Source: Stenopsyche tienmushanensis (lineage: Eukaryota; Arthropoda; Insecta; Trichoptera; Stenopsychidae). From it: a stretch of 64,000 nucleotides of DNA. Every line of letters starts with the position of its first letter. Positions within the stretch are counted from its first letter, which is position 1. Of this stretch, positions 25,258 to 38,100 are shown in pieces. Under the pieces are notes generated by a model. It saw only the letters and a program-made list of their open reading frames with translations. It did not search any database and had not been told where the DNA came from. Location: positions 2,108,001 to 2,172,000 of the forward strand of contig WACJ01000124.1 in the NCBI GenBank assembly GCA_008973525.1. The letters are read 5' to 3'. Made by a program: the position numbers and the translations under genes.

Positions 25258-26737
25258 CGTCTTCTTCAATCACGAACAAACCACGCAAGTCATCCTAAAT
25301 AAAGCGATCATCGGGCAAAACGCATCCCGAAGGAGCTAACCATCCTCAAGGGATTTTACACCAGATTTTATACAAGTATAAAAATAATCTTTTTTGTAGT
25401 ATTATACGTCAAAACAAAAAGAAATGTGTTTAAAGAAACCCAAATTTAGATTAATAAGCTAATTTCAATTTACATGAACTTAAAACACGAATTTTTGAAC
25501 AACCAATCCATCGTCTAAATTAATTATGTAAACAGAATGCAGCTTATCTTATTTGAGCAAAGACATATTATGGTGTTATAAACGAATTATGATCTAGGCA
25601 TATTATTTTCAAGAAGAATTTACTGAAAATGTGTATAGGGAAAAAGTGTGATTTGCACAAATTCAAACGTGGGTTGGGTTGTCAAGCTTTTAAAAATGTT
25701 TTTGATTTCGATAAGAAAAATTATCAGTCGTTTATATATTCTTTGTTGTGTGTACATTGTGACCCAAAAATATACACCCATTCAAAGTAATTGGTGTTTG
25801 TGGACGTATGGAGAAGTTTAACGACAAAATAAAAATAAGTACTTGGTATTCCCCCTTCGCAAATGCCGTGAACATAAGATGCAGGAGAAGAGGGAAACTT
25901 TAGGGACCTTCGTCATATTTAGTCACAGAATAATCACGCAATTAAATGTCTTAACAATCCGCTTAGCGTCGTTTCTCCCGTGCACTCAACCACATTTAAT
26001 TTATTAAATTTATCACCCAAATGGGGGTAAATAGGAAATAAATAATTCAGTATGAAATATTTAATTCTTTTAAAGGAGTACCTTCCAATTTTTGCTCATT
26101 TATTATTCGAAAGCACAAGCGAAACATTTTTTGAACAGCCCAATTCATTAGATTTAATTCGATTTTTTACGAGCGCAAATTAATTTAAACTTAATTAATG
26201 TAAAATACATCTTGAATATATTGTTGCTTTGCGGTATAAAAGAAGAATCTGAATAAATAAGGAGGCGTAATTGCTTCTGTAAAAAGAGAAAACTCTCCAG
26301 ATGGTTTAAGATGTACTCCAGAAGCAAAGCGCTGAAATAAGAATACAAACATTAAGTGTCTTTTAAGCTTAATGATATAATAAATAACCGGTGCTACATT
26401 CTCTTTGAAGTCTTTCTGTGCTGTATGGGTAGGTTGCATATTGCATCAACAGTAATTAAGTCACGTAAATATTTAAGTTGCTTTCTGAGGGCCCTTCAAT
26501 TTTAGCATCCTGCCAAAGTTGTACGCCATCAATTCGCCGCGCGCACCACTAGAAGTCCTTAATGAAATCCCTTTTTAATTAAAATGCACAATTATCTTCA
26601 TAACCTCAATTTGAATCTCCCGGAGCGACAAAGAATTATAGCCTTTTGTTGGTCGTTGTAGTTTTACACACATATATCATTAGCCCTATAAAGATAAATA
26701 ATACGTAATAATAGCCTATCAATAGCATGTATTGCTA
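25258..26737. other. Non-coding stretch
   Basis: AT-rich DNA with GC-richer patches at about 25840-25990 and 26470-26680. Minus-strand frames of 64 and 82 codons at 26154-26439 overlap each other and match no known family. No repeat ends were found. Confidence 0.5.
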
Positions 26738-26917
26738 TAGTGGGGTAGTTACTATATTTTTATTATCAAAGTACAAATTAATCATCTTTGGTTCGTATCC
26801 TACAGGAGATGTGACTGGCGAACACATTTTTATAAATATATATACGCCATAAAAAATCATGTCAAAATGGTTGGCGATGATCCCATAAAATGGTCTCATA
26901 AAAGCTATCTCAAAAAA
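26738..26917 (+). repeat. tRNA-derived SINE (family B, copy 1)
   Basis: An A-box-like string, AGTGGGGTAGTTACTA (about 26739), and a B box, GGTTCGTATCC (26790-26800), are spaced about as in a tRNA promoter. The tRNA-unrelated body (26823-26917) aligns with 41494-41589, sharing CACATTTTTA, ATATATAC(G/A)CCAT, CATGTCAAAATGGTT, CCATAAAA and (C/T)TCAAAAAA. The order of head, body and A-rich tail is that of a SINE, which is transcribed by RNA polymerase III and mobilised by a LINE. No target duplication was recognised. Confidence 0.7.
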
Positions 26918-26942
26918 AAATCAAAATAAATACTATACTATA

Positions 26943-27084
26943 CTTTATCAAACTTTAAAAAATATTTTTATGTTCAATATAGATCACTTAGTTAACACAC
27001 TAAATATCAATATTCTATATTCAATACTTTTTGAATTAAAAAAATGTTAAAAAGTCGATCACTTTTAGTCTCAACAAGGTGGAA
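26943..27084 (+). repeat. Dispersed repeat family R, copy 2
   Basis: Aligns with 20313-20455 in the same orientation, as described for copy 1. It starts about 25 bases after the A-rich tail of the SINE at 26738-26917. No coding sequence is visible. Confidence 0.8.
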
Positions 27085-30060
27085 GAGAATCTTGCAAAAT
27101 TTAACCTTTTTTTTTCTGCATATCAATATGACGGAAATAATTTAAGTTCTATCAAAAATGAATACGTTGATTTAAAACTAACAAGATTTGCAATTTATAG
27201 TTATATCCATATTAGAGAATTCATTTCAGTTTTAAATGTATATTTTAACTCCATGGTGAAGTCTCCTTTCTTTGTTCTAGTTGATAACTGTGCCATACGA
27301 TACTATTGTCTCAATTAATTTTATTATACAATAAATAACATGATGTGTAAATTATATAAAAGTAATAATTATATTCATTGAATGCACTTTAAGTTTAAAT
27401 TTGCTTTTCTTTATCGACATCAATAATCATAAAATTCCGTTCGAATTGAACGTCCATAGCGCGACATGCCTTTATTGTATGCATTCGAAATTCGATTTCG
27501 TCCTGTCGTCGCTGCCCGGGCAATTCGTATTCCTAGATATAAAGTCCCCCTCGATCCTGCGTGGCCGAATATCCTTCGGTGGAATAATGGAATGTTTTAC
27601 TTTTATTGCCGAATAAAATAAAAATGCATATTCATGCAGAGCCATCGGGCACAATGGGTGAGAAACATAAAAACCATGGAATTGCACATCCCCCGAGCGA
27701 ATATAAAGACACTTAACGCGACATAACTTACACGCATCATCTTCAAAATAAAACAAGAATATTTTTATATGATGCATTATAATTAATAAATAATTTTATT
27801 AAGCAATGCTAATTTTAATAATGCTGCCTGCATCATTAAAATATTTTTACACTCCAAAATTGTGGTTTGTCTGAAGAAGTAAATTTAATTGGCCTGATAT
27901 GTTAATATATTATTTGATATTTTCTATTTTTAAAACACTTAGCTTTAATACATAAAAAAATGATAAGATCCTTTCTCACTTTCTACAGTTCCATGGCTAT
28001 TCATCTGGATCAAAGTGTGACCTAAGAAAGGGATGTAATATGAGAGCCGCATGAGTTTTACTACCACCTACTGATACATTACGCAACTATAAAACAGAAA
28101 ATACTGCTGCATTATGCTGCTCCTTCTCCGCACAATTATTACAAATAAAGTTATAACGTTGAAAGGAGCGATTAGGGGTTATAGTTTGATGAGTTACCGA
28201 AGCGGCCTAGGGGGTGTGGTTTTACGCCCGACAAGTATTTGCATATTGAAAATTTTATGGATACCCAGCGACATATTAAATTTTATCGCAGGATGGCATT
28301 ATAAGCGAAGATCGCCTTCATAACATTTTATGCACAAAGCATTGCTTCAAAAACAATCGTCTTCATCTCGTTAAAGTTCCATCGTTGTAATATAATCAAC
28401 GATCAAAGTGAAATATAGGTGGGTTGATACTTGGGAGATTGCAAATTTCGCTTCAACTGAATCAAAATGAGCTCGGTTCATAATGTGATAAAATTATATC
28501 AGTCGATGAAACGACCTCTTTGACGTTTGATAGAATTGTATAGTCTTGGTCAAAAATATTAAGCACCTTGTATCGTCAAGCAATTCGCCAAAGTTATCAT
28601 AGAAACTCACTCAAGTATATAGTTCACAAGCCTTCTAATATTTCTTATCATATTTTCAAATAACGAATATCAAGAATATCGTCATTAATTCTTTTGTGGA
28701 TTATTTAGACAATTAGTATTGAAAATGAACGTACATGTTCCTTAATTATGCTTTGCTAAATTAATGTGCAAATTTATTTAAAATTTATATTTTTAAAAAT
28801 CAACCTCAAATAGAAACCTCCAAAGATGATCATTTAAATCATTCAAGTGTACTGGATCATATTATAATAGAAAAAAAACAGGCTGTAAAGAAGTTACTAT
28901 TAAGTCTGTTGATTAGAAATTGGTCAATAAGTCTATGAATGATAAGAAGATCAATTTTTGCAAGGACTTCTCAAGATAAAATTTCAACAAGAAAGCACAT
29001 TAAGCAGCTTGAATTTTTCGTCATGAAGAGACATATCCTAACACTATAATAAAATATTAAAGATTTTATAAGATGCTCAATATTTGTTAGTGACTATATA
29101 TACACTGTAATATTTGTAATATAATGCTTAATTCTTTGTTTGATAAAAACACGCTTAGAGTAACCTTATCGCCAAAGTTCTCCCCTGTATTGTATACAAA
29201 AGAAGCTTATATAAGTACCAAAATACGTAACAAAGAGATTTTTTTTCATCAAATATTAATTCCGAACGGCGTTTCAGTTACTGTATGCGACTGATCAAAA
29301 TGCCATACCTATTGTTCTAAGTATATGCATTAGCTTTTCACGGAAGATGAATGGCATCATCCCCTCGTCTGAAATGATCCCATCGTTCACGGTATTTGTC
29401 TTTAATTATTAGAGGAGATAGACGTAACAAAAGAAAACAGACGAGTGAACAAAGTTAAGGGAAGAGAAAAAATTGAGAAAAATATGGCCTTTTTGTGTAG
29501 CGCTGATATCTTCGGCCCTGGGGAGATATCTATGGAAACCAACACGGTGGAAAAATCAAAAGATTTTCCAAATTGTGATTTGACACGGGCCTGTCAACTT
29601 TCCCCGGCGTGCTAATTACGATCTATTTGTTGACCAGTTTTTGTTTTCAATTCAAAGGCTTCGAACAAATGGGTTCAAACGAAAGAGTTTTTTATTTATT
29701 AAATGTACGACTTCTGTACGAAGTTGAGAGTAACCGTTCAAATTAATATTTTTCGAGTTCTTTCTTTTGAAAAGCCATACAATTATTTCTGTAAAAATTT
29801 AATTGAATGTTCTTTTGGCAAAAATACATAATTTAATTTATATAACATCATCTCATTTGAATAAATTGGAGTCGATTTCATTTAAAGTCTTAATAATTAT
29901 ATAACAGTGTTATATAACATTTTATTAAATAACAAAAATGACGCCGTACTAATAAATATTATGAAAGAAAAATTGTAATGAATATTTCTCATTTGAGGGC
30001 TAATAATCATAAACTTATTTGAATAAACCGATAAAGAGATACATTAAAAATATTTTATCT
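27085..30060. other. Non-coding stretch with GC-richer islands
   Basis: No gene is recognised. GC-richer islands lie at about 27430-27700, 28120-28380 and 29340-29690. The overlapping frames on opposite strands at 27401-27777 (71 and 101 codons) are probably chance openings in such an island. The rest is AT-rich. Confidence 0.5.
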
Positions 30061-30074
30061 ACTTACCCCTTGTC

Positions 30075-30160
30075 TTGAACTGTATAGAAAACTGATGGAT
30101 AGATTTCACTATTTTTAAAAACCACATAACTTCAAATCAGTGTAATAGAATATACCAAAA
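30075..30160 (-). repeat. Partial second copy of Tigger-type sequence
   Basis: The minus strand reads SYVVFKNSEIYPSVFY, which aligns with SYAIFKNNETYSSFFY of the longer Tigger-type relic (plus positions about 30845-30895). At the DNA level, plus-strand 30083-30150 and 30840-30900 share ATAGAAAA, GATG(G/A)ATAG(A/G)TTTCA and TATTTTTAAAAA. Similarity fades on both sides. This is either a tandem duplication of part of one element or a second insertion. Confidence 0.6.
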
Positions 30161-30337
30161 ATCGCATATAAAAAACTTTGCGAGGATTTAATCATCAATT
30201 TTACGCAGTTCGTGATAGAGTCGTACAATTCCTAAGCTCATGTTGGAATTTAAAAACTCATTCAGAACTTGAGTCATGCACAATAACTAGATTTTCTAAT
30301 TTATTACAATGTTGACTAGTTTCTTACTTTCTATAAT

Positions 30338-30905
30338 CTTTATTGTAAAGGATCAAGAGTTTCTTTCACTTCAATATCGTCTTCTGTTTTTTTGCTGCTT
30401 TATAACATCAAACTAATAATATCATCGTCTTTCAATAGGAGTATTCTCAATAAATTCATTGACATCATTTTGAGAAAAAAACATCAAAGCCTTTTCCACC
30501 AAGTTGATTTGCCAAAATAATGATTTCAGTTGATAATGTCGAAGTTTTTATTATTTCGCCATCTGTAACACATTCGAACCAAACTGTTTTTCAACAAGAA
30601 TTTAAAATGTGTGAAGTTATCTAACATGAAACATTATTTATACAGTCCAAAATTGAAAACTTTTTCCAAACTTCAGGTACAGTTAATGACTCATCCTCTA
30701 GTTTATCCAGTAGTCTTGACCTGAAGAAACACTATTTTCACATTTGGATGCTCTAAATATGGATGACTTGAACAATTGTAACTTGCATTTGTGTTCATTT
30801 TGATTTGTTTTATGCGCATTCGCATGAAAAAAGCTTTGTCTTTTATAGAAAAATGATGAATAGGTTTCATTATTTTTAAAAATCGCATAACTAAAATATC
30901 TGCAT
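30338..30905 (-). pseudogene. Tigger/pogo-type (CENP-B-related) transposase relic
   Basis: Tigger transposases combine a CENP-B-type DNA-binding region with a DDE catalytic domain. Minus-strand blocks in order are YNCSSHPYLEHPNVKIVFLQ (about 30790-30731), VPEVWKKFSILDCINNVSC (about 30683-30627), SHILNSC-stop-KTVWFECVTDG, ANQLGGKGFDVFF (about 30514-30476), NDVNEFIENTPI, and DDDIISLML ending in EVKETLDPLQ (near 30346). In intact relatives the first block reads DNCSxHPxLxxxNVxVVFLPPNTT, with its Asp catalytic; here that codon is Tyr and the PNTT tract is disrupted. Stops and frameshifts split the rest. The order and spacing of six family blocks make the assignment firm. Confidence 0.85.
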
Positions 30906-33900
30906 AAAAACAGACCCAAGTGCATATAATTTATAAGTCATAAAAAGCATTATTTTATGATTCAAAAATTGAAGTAGATATTTGTATTGAATTGATCCAA
31001 AATCCACGCCAAGAGGTTTTGTAAATTTATGAAAACATTAATCAGTTCTATTTCTATCCTATTGGAAAATGAACGTCCTCTAAATATTTTATTTTGCTTT
31101 TTTATTGATATTAGAATAATCGAAATATTCACACGTTGTAATATGAGCACAAAATAAATACATACTTCTAAAGTCTTTCGACGTATTTTTTAAAATGAAA
31201 ATGGCATATTTTATTCGATAAATACAAATTAAGAATTCCACTGGCGATATAGATGATTTGCGCTTAATTGCGTAATTCATTTAAAGGAAAATTATTTTCG
31301 CGTAGAATCATAAAAAGGGCTCGCAGCTGACCAGACTCCGTCTGCAAACGTGTCCTGAAACCATAATATCCTGAACAGCCACCATGAGTTCTTATTTTAT
31401 TTCCAGAGAAGAAAACGAGTATGCAGACCGCCCCAATACTAAACCAGGCAAATAATTAGATTTCATTTCAAAAATAAATACGTCCACATTTTCAGGCTAT
31501 TATAATTTCATTAACGAAACAAGACATATAATCGCGATAATATCTTCAGAGGGATCAAAATTATTCGTTCTTGGGTGTGAACACCGGAGATGAAAGTTCT
31601 TTGATCTCATATCCTGACGAATGCTTAAATTTTGTATTTAAATCATAGCACCTTTTCTTCAAGCGATTCAACCAAAATTAAATTTTGAATTCAATGCTTT
31701 ATTTGTAGTAGTATATAATCAAATATTTTGCACTCAATTTAATAATAGTTATTAATTTTATTTCAATATATATATATACATAGGTTCAGTCATAAGTGTT
31801 TCGTAATTGTAGGGCATGATAGTCGAATTGAGCACGTGTAGAAGACGATCAGCCTTCAGGCATGTTCACTGAAGCAACATGACGATTGTTCCGGCCAGCG
31901 AGCGGCGAATGACAGAAATACTAATAATTCCATTAGATGGGAGGTTTTGTGGGCTGAATCGTTTGGAAGATGGGGGAGTTCACTTGCCGGAACAAATCAA
32001 CCACACAGTGGACATCACAGTGCTGAGACATTATTAATACACACTATTTTCAGATCTTTTAAAAATGTATTCATAATAAATAAATTAGAAACTATGGAGC
32101 AATTATTAGATCAATTATATAAATAGAATCTAGGGGCATTTACCACATAATTACCAAAAATTAATCGCGAATGTTTGTAGGTTTCTTATGTAGCAAAGTG
32201 TATGGAAGAACTATTTTTATTAACTAATCTTATGATTTTTTTAAATCCATTTTCTTTTTTAGCAAATCTTTACTAACAAATTCTCATTACTTAGTTTATT
32301 CTTGATACCAAAATAAACTTTTATATGGTTTATGTATAACTATGTAATATGGTTTATGTGTAACCGATACAATTTTGGTATTTTTTTATAATTGCTTAGG
32401 CTTATTTTCTACCAATTTGGCTTATTTCTATCAAAATATTTCCGCAATAAAGAGTCAAGGATCTAAAACTGATTTAAAAAAACATATCAGACATCGTACG
32501 GTTCTTTATTTTCTATCAGGGCTTGAAAGCCAATAAAGCAAATGAAAACTAAATCACAAGAAACCTGCTGAAATTCTTATTTGAATCAAGTTCTCAAATT
32601 TTTCGTTTTCGAACTCGAAAAAATATTTTCGCAAAATTTTGTAATAATGCTTCTTTTTATTTATTAAATGAAATTTAGATAAAGAATTGTGTGTGTGTTT
32701 AGATAATAAAGAATTGTGCATTAATGATGAAAATAATATTTTAATATGACATCCATAATTAAGCCAGTAATTGTTTTCGACATTCAACGCAAAAATCACT
32801 TTTATTATAATCCTGCATTAGTATGCCGCTCTTTAAATTTTGATTTAAGGAGTCTCCTTGAATTATTTAGTGAGCTAATTAAGTGCTCGCCGTCCTCCAA
32901 GAATTCAAAATACATAGCCTGAGAAATAATATACCGTTCTTGGTGTCCTTTTAACTGGTCGTTTCTTAGAAAGCACTTGGGAAAAACAATTAAACTAACA
33001 TTCATATTGTAAACTCCTATTAAGTACATCAGCACGGTAATAAAGGCGCTTGCCGAATGGGATATAGAAAAATAAGAAGCGTAAGCAAGAAATGGCCCCC
33101 TTTAACGCTCTTTTCCGTTTAATGTGATTATATGTGCTACGGACGTTAACTGATTTAACAATGTGAAGACATACTTCAATGGTCACTGCTTCTCTTCGCG
33201 AAAAAAATAAAGTCTCACGACGCACTTCGCAGATATTACCCCCGGAGACGTGTCAATTAGGCATCATTTCTCAAAGTCAATTTTAACGCAAAACGCCATT
33301 AGGGTCAAACGAAAAAATAATTTAATCGATCTATTTCTTTGTGCCTCGATTTCGTCCGACGATTTCAAATGCTGACTGATTGCCCGACGAAAATAAGACA
33401 ATTAATCCTACATAATTGGTGGGTCGTCCCATCCGTTTCCATAGGAGCGAACCTCGGAGCCTCTCCTGTGATTTGTTACCTTTAGTCCCTTGATTCGCAA
33501 CAACAAAGTCGACTCTCAATCATTAATTTTGTCCACCCCACCGCAAACTTTTCTAATGCTCCTAATTTCCCGGTAATAGCTTTTTTTGGTCTTAGCCATT
33601 TGCCCGGTTGATAATAGCTCCGCTTTGTTAGGAACGACCCCGATGACCGGACTCTTCCATTAATTTGGGCGCACTTTTGTAATTGTATCGCTCTCTTTGA
33701 GGTGCAGTTACACAAAACAATACTGCCATTTGCAGCTTTTAAATATAAAAGTCGCCCTCGCTCTAAAATCATGGCTGTAAAGCTAAATTAGCGTGCCATT
33801 TCGCTAAATGGACTTGAATAATTTTACCCCGTTGTGTAATCGTAACCTATTTAATTCAACGACAGAAATCATTAAGCATACATTTTATACATTGCGTAAT

Positions 33901-34064
33901 ATTGATTATCACATTTTTATTTTTATATAGCAATATAAATATTAACAAAATAAGCGAGTAATTTTATAATTATGTTATGTCAATACAAAACTAACAAATT
34001 TGATTACCTTTAATAAACATTTCTTAAAAAAATAATATGAAAAACTACCAACTATTAGATAAAA
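30906..34064. other. Non-coding stretch with a broad GC-richer island at 32.8-33.8 kb
   Basis: No gene is recognised. An island at about 31830-32010 contains a GCCAGCGAGCGGCGAATGAC string. The broad 32820-33780 region is GC-richer than its flanks and holds several minus-strand frames of 62-96 codons (32805-33035, 32995-33225, 33331-33519, 33482-33772) in different phases, with no shared domain and no clear splice junctions. Near 32690-32730 a TAGATAA...GAATTGTG string is tandemly duplicated around a short TG run. Confidence 0.5.
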
Positions 34065-35185
34065 CGGAAAGAAATGTCTTTTTTTTTTGGTTACGTCTTT
34101 GCCGTCAGTTTGCCTCGGGTTGCTGTCAAGTGAATACGTCAACGTTGGTGTCATTTTGAAGCTCTGTTGTTTGTCTTACTTTTTCAAATATTTTTATATT
34201 TTTTAGCCTTAGTGAAAATTTCCAAGCCAGAAATTGAAGAGACCCATTTGCGATCTTGTTTACTGTTTTTATTTGATAAAGGAATAAAAGCAAAAGAAGC
34301 TACCCAGAGCATCTGTGATACATATGGCAACATATTGAATATTCGAAAATGCTATAGATGGTTCAAAAAATTCAAAAGTGCCGACAGAGATTTGAAAAAT
34401 AAATCAAAATCAAGACGACCTCCAATAATCGATGATGACGCATTAAATTATCTGGTAGAATCTGATCCTCGAAAAACAATTAAGAAATTATCACTAGACA
34501 TCGGCTGTCCCTGGTTGACAGTATTTTAAAGAGGATCGTTACTGGGAATGAAAAGTGGGTCCTCTACAACAGTTCGAGAAGGAAAAAACAGTGGCTTTCT
34601 TTAATTCAAGTTCCTGTTTCTACCCCTCGACCGTCATTATCCTTGAAAAAAGTCCTTCTTTGTATTTGGTGGGATTTTTTCGGCGCAATTCACTACGAAT
34701 TATTAAAACCTAGCCAAACTGTCACAGCAGAAATATACTGTGCACAATTAGATAGGTTAAAAGCGGAAATGCTCAAAAAGCGAATCAGTGCTAGTTAATA
34801 ACCAAAGAAGAATATTACATGCATGATAATGCAAGACCACACGCAGCAAGAACTACGCAGAACAAAATAAAGGAGCTAGATTTGGAAGTGCTGCAACATC
34901 TACCATATTCTCCTAACATTGCACTTTCAGATTATCATATTTTCAAGTCATTAGAACATTCGCTTCGCGATAAAAAAATCACTTCTGTGAAACATGTGAA
35001 AAATCATTTAGATTCTTAGTTTGGTGGAAAACCGGCCGAATTTTACGAAAGATGCATTAAAAAGCTACCTAATCTATGGAGGGCAATTACAAATAACAAT
35101 GGAAATTATTTAATTGTATAATATTTAATAGCTTAATTAAAATACATTATTTCTCCAAATAACAAAAAAATGACATTTCTTTCCG
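34065..35185 (+). mobile_element. Internally deleted mariner element
   Basis: The ends match as inverted repeats: CGGAAAGAAATGTC plus a T run at 34065-34088, and the complement of 35163-35185, CGGAAAGAAATGTCA plus T. The coding part between them is a decayed mariner transposase (separate entry). At about 1.12 kb it is shorter than a usual 1.3-kb mariner because of an internal deletion. A TA target duplication is not adjacent to these positions, so the true borders may lie several bases further out. Confidence 0.88.
34167..35121 (+). pseudogene. Mariner transposase, broken by deletion, stops and a lost catalytic Asp
   Basis: Blocks in order: HLRSCLLFLFDKGIKAKEAT and RKCYRWFKKFKSADRDLKNK (helix-turn-helix half), DDALNYLVESDPRKT, then a stop at 34527-34529. 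The frame then shifts and rejoins at ILKRIVTGNEKWVLYN. The whole WVPHEL segment (roughly 60 codons) is deleted at this junction. The first catalytic Asp (TGDEKW) is Asn, codon 34547-34549. KKVLLCIWWD and IHYELLKPSQTVTAE follow, then two stops, MHDNARPHAA with the second catalytic Asp intact (34825-34827), and ALSDYHIF with the third intact (34930-34932). Thirty-four residues separate these two, as in D,D34D enzymes. After a stop at 35017 the C-terminus FGGKPAEFYERCIKKLPNLW runs to a stop at 35119-35121. The protein cannot be made. Confidence 0.93.
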
Positions 35186-38100
35186 CTGAAGGTGAAATTT
35201 TGGGTATTTTTTTAAAACGTAGAAAAAAATCTATTTCGACAACTTTGATACCTAGGATATAAGGTTTATGTGTGAGACGTAGCAAATGACCTTCCTAGCC
35301 CTCAAAAAAAATTGTCAATCCATGTGCAAAACACCCCATATAATAAATACTCCAAATGTTTGCGTGATCATAATCGCTTATTTGTAACCATGCTAACTAC
35401 CTTATAAAAAATAAAATATTTCGAACATTGCTCATTTGTTATGATGACGATCATTGCTCAGAATATGCAAGCATTGATTTCAAAAATTAAAAATTCAAGA
35501 AAATAGCAATAAAGCCTTATGATCTATATTTTATTTTTCGATTAATGAGTGGTCGCCTAAAAGCAAATGTATTATATATTTTTTAATTGATGGCAGTGTA
35601 TATATTAATTTTAGCATACATTTTTGATAAGATCTACGAACAAATTCAATACTAAATATCGATAGAATTATGTCTTTCCTTAGGAGATTATTTTACATAA
35701 TAAATCTAAGATAATGTCACTTAAAAGATAGTAGACCTGAAAAATGTCGCAAAATTACCATTCGATTAGATATATTTACAGTTCAATAACAACTAGTTCA
35801 GTAAAAATCACCGCATTTATTATAAATAAATAGCTTGAATTCCTAAACAGATTCTAATCATTTAAGGCTTTAGATATATTTTGCTAAGTAAATGGCGAGG
35901 AAAACCGTCGATTTATATATTTCGAATTTGTACTGTTTTTGTACATGCAAATGCTATCTTGCTCGATCATTCGTTTCGTATAAAAATTGCGTTAAACATT
36001 TTTTTCGCCCCTTAATGGCTCTGCTGGCTTCTGAAACTGCTGAAGTTACTGAATCGCGTATTTAGCAAACGCTGTCATACAACGTGAAATGTGCCCATCA
36101 CTTCATAAAATCTCCTTTTATGATATTGGCATTTTTCCCTGAACATTTTTTGCGATTGTCATAATAGCACATAAACTTCTCGCAGATTTTTATTACTCCG
36201 GCGCTTTAATATTCCACGATCTAAATTTTATCGGCTGGAGGTCCATATATTGAATATTTTCATGAAAAAAATTAGCTTTGCTTTTGGTAGCCTGGTGCTT
36301 TTATTGCACCAAAACAAAGGGAAATCTCTCTTTTTCGTTTTTCTAATTACACGAATTAATTCCAGGCAAGGGATGGGCTGTGGGAGGGACATCATTGTGG
36401 AATGCACAAAGAGTCCTCACCGGGGCGTGTAAATTTGTTTTAAATTGTGAATATTACTCTTTTTATTCTCCAACATACGCTCATTAATTCCCGCATTGCA
36501 CATTTGAACTCGACCGTTTCAAATTGGTGACTCAAATTATTTACGAAACTCTAGTCGATGTTTGTGCCTTAGAGAAACAATTTCAGAGACAGAAAATATT
36601 TCAAGAACTTATTTTGCTACATGAACTCCAGACAGTAACTCATGGTTGACATGATGACAATGCTCAATAATTCTAATCTTATTAAATATTTATTATTTTG
36701 ATTGCTGAAGGCTTTTAGTATCATCATAGACGATATTCTTGGAGTATGTCGTTAAATTTAACTAGCAAACATGAATTCGATACGATAGTATCTTTGGGTG
36801 AGTTATAAAATTTTAAAATAAATCACCCACACATATTTAGCGTCTTAATATTTATATTTTCAGAATCTGAAAAATAGCATTAGATCTGATTTCTGAAGAT
36901 CAAGAATAAAAATCTAAAGATCATTCAAAAAAAGCTAGGAGACTTCACGATGACGAGCCTCTTCCCGAAAAAAATATTATAAATGGCTTCTAATATAATA
37001 TCAAACGAAAATTGCCTATATTATATTATAGCTTTAGTGATAAAATGGATATTCAGATAAAATTATGAAACATGCAATCTTTCAGTTTTTAGTTTATTTA
37101 GCTAATTGAGATATGGTAATAATATTATACAAGCAATTTTAAAATGAATCAAAACATTTTGCAGCGTAGCCTCTGGATTATATAATGAAAACCGCCATAT
37201 AATCGAGCTGGGTAATTTGAGCTTTTTTTCAAAGCTGATGTAACGACTAGATAAAAGTCTATGAAACTCTTTATTGCGGTTGGAAAAGTAATTGCATTCA
37301 GACTTTAAAGTAAAAAAAACATACACATACCATAATTATAGTTGGGGGATGATACCACATCTCACGCCTAGGGGTAACTTTTTAACTACCTCATGGTACT
37401 TTGGTAAACAAGTAAGCTTTGTGAGAAAAAACGCATGGCGCAAGTATTCGTTATGGCGTATAATCACGTTCGCTTTTCATCCATGAGAAAATGTATCACG
37501 ATCGTCAAATTTACGACACTTGCGAAATATTTTTAGGGTTGTATTTATAAATGCAGAGGGTGATATATTTTTATAGTTCGATGAAAATTGGAAAAGCTGG
37601 TCGGAAATGAAACTAAAGGCGACCCGGTTCTCATATAGCACTTAATGGTATGCATAGTATGTGACGATAAATGAGAGCACGGGGGTCCACGGGGAAGTAA
37701 CGGCGCTGTTGACTTATGGGGATGTGGAACAGTGGGGTGCCAGACTTTCTATGAAAGATGGATATTTCACTAACATATAAACATCGCAGAATATACATCA
37801 ATGAGGACTGGGCTTAAATTGGAATCAGAAATGAAGAAAATAGCTCGCTGTGTTTATTTTTTGCCAAAGGGAAATTCTTCGTCTGAATCTAGAAACTTCA
37901 TCATCTTCCTGTATATTGATTTAGAATCATACCATTGTAATAATGGCTTGCAAATTTGTTTTTTTTTTATCAAACCGTGTTTATTTCCACCGTACCAAAA
38001 TGTCTCTTCCACATAATTGCATACGCATTCCCGAATCTCAGGTCAAATGGGATTCATTTATGGGATTTACAACCGAAGCAACAATGAGACGACCATCAAC

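Noticed and set aside
27401..27777. Overlapping open frames of 71 (plus) and 101 (minus) codons
   Set aside because: Opposite-strand openness over the same bases points to low stop density in a GC-richer island rather than coding.
32450..32515. Translation SKTDLKKHIRHRT, resembling part of a C2H2 zinc finger
   Set aside because: The Cys pair that should precede it is absent, upstream codons do not fit, and the match covers only about a dozen residues.
35200..35340. Sequence ending GTGCAAAACACCCCATATA, suspected transposon end
   Set aside because: No inverted partner was found; a GGGGTGTTTT string near 5418 is too short to establish a family.
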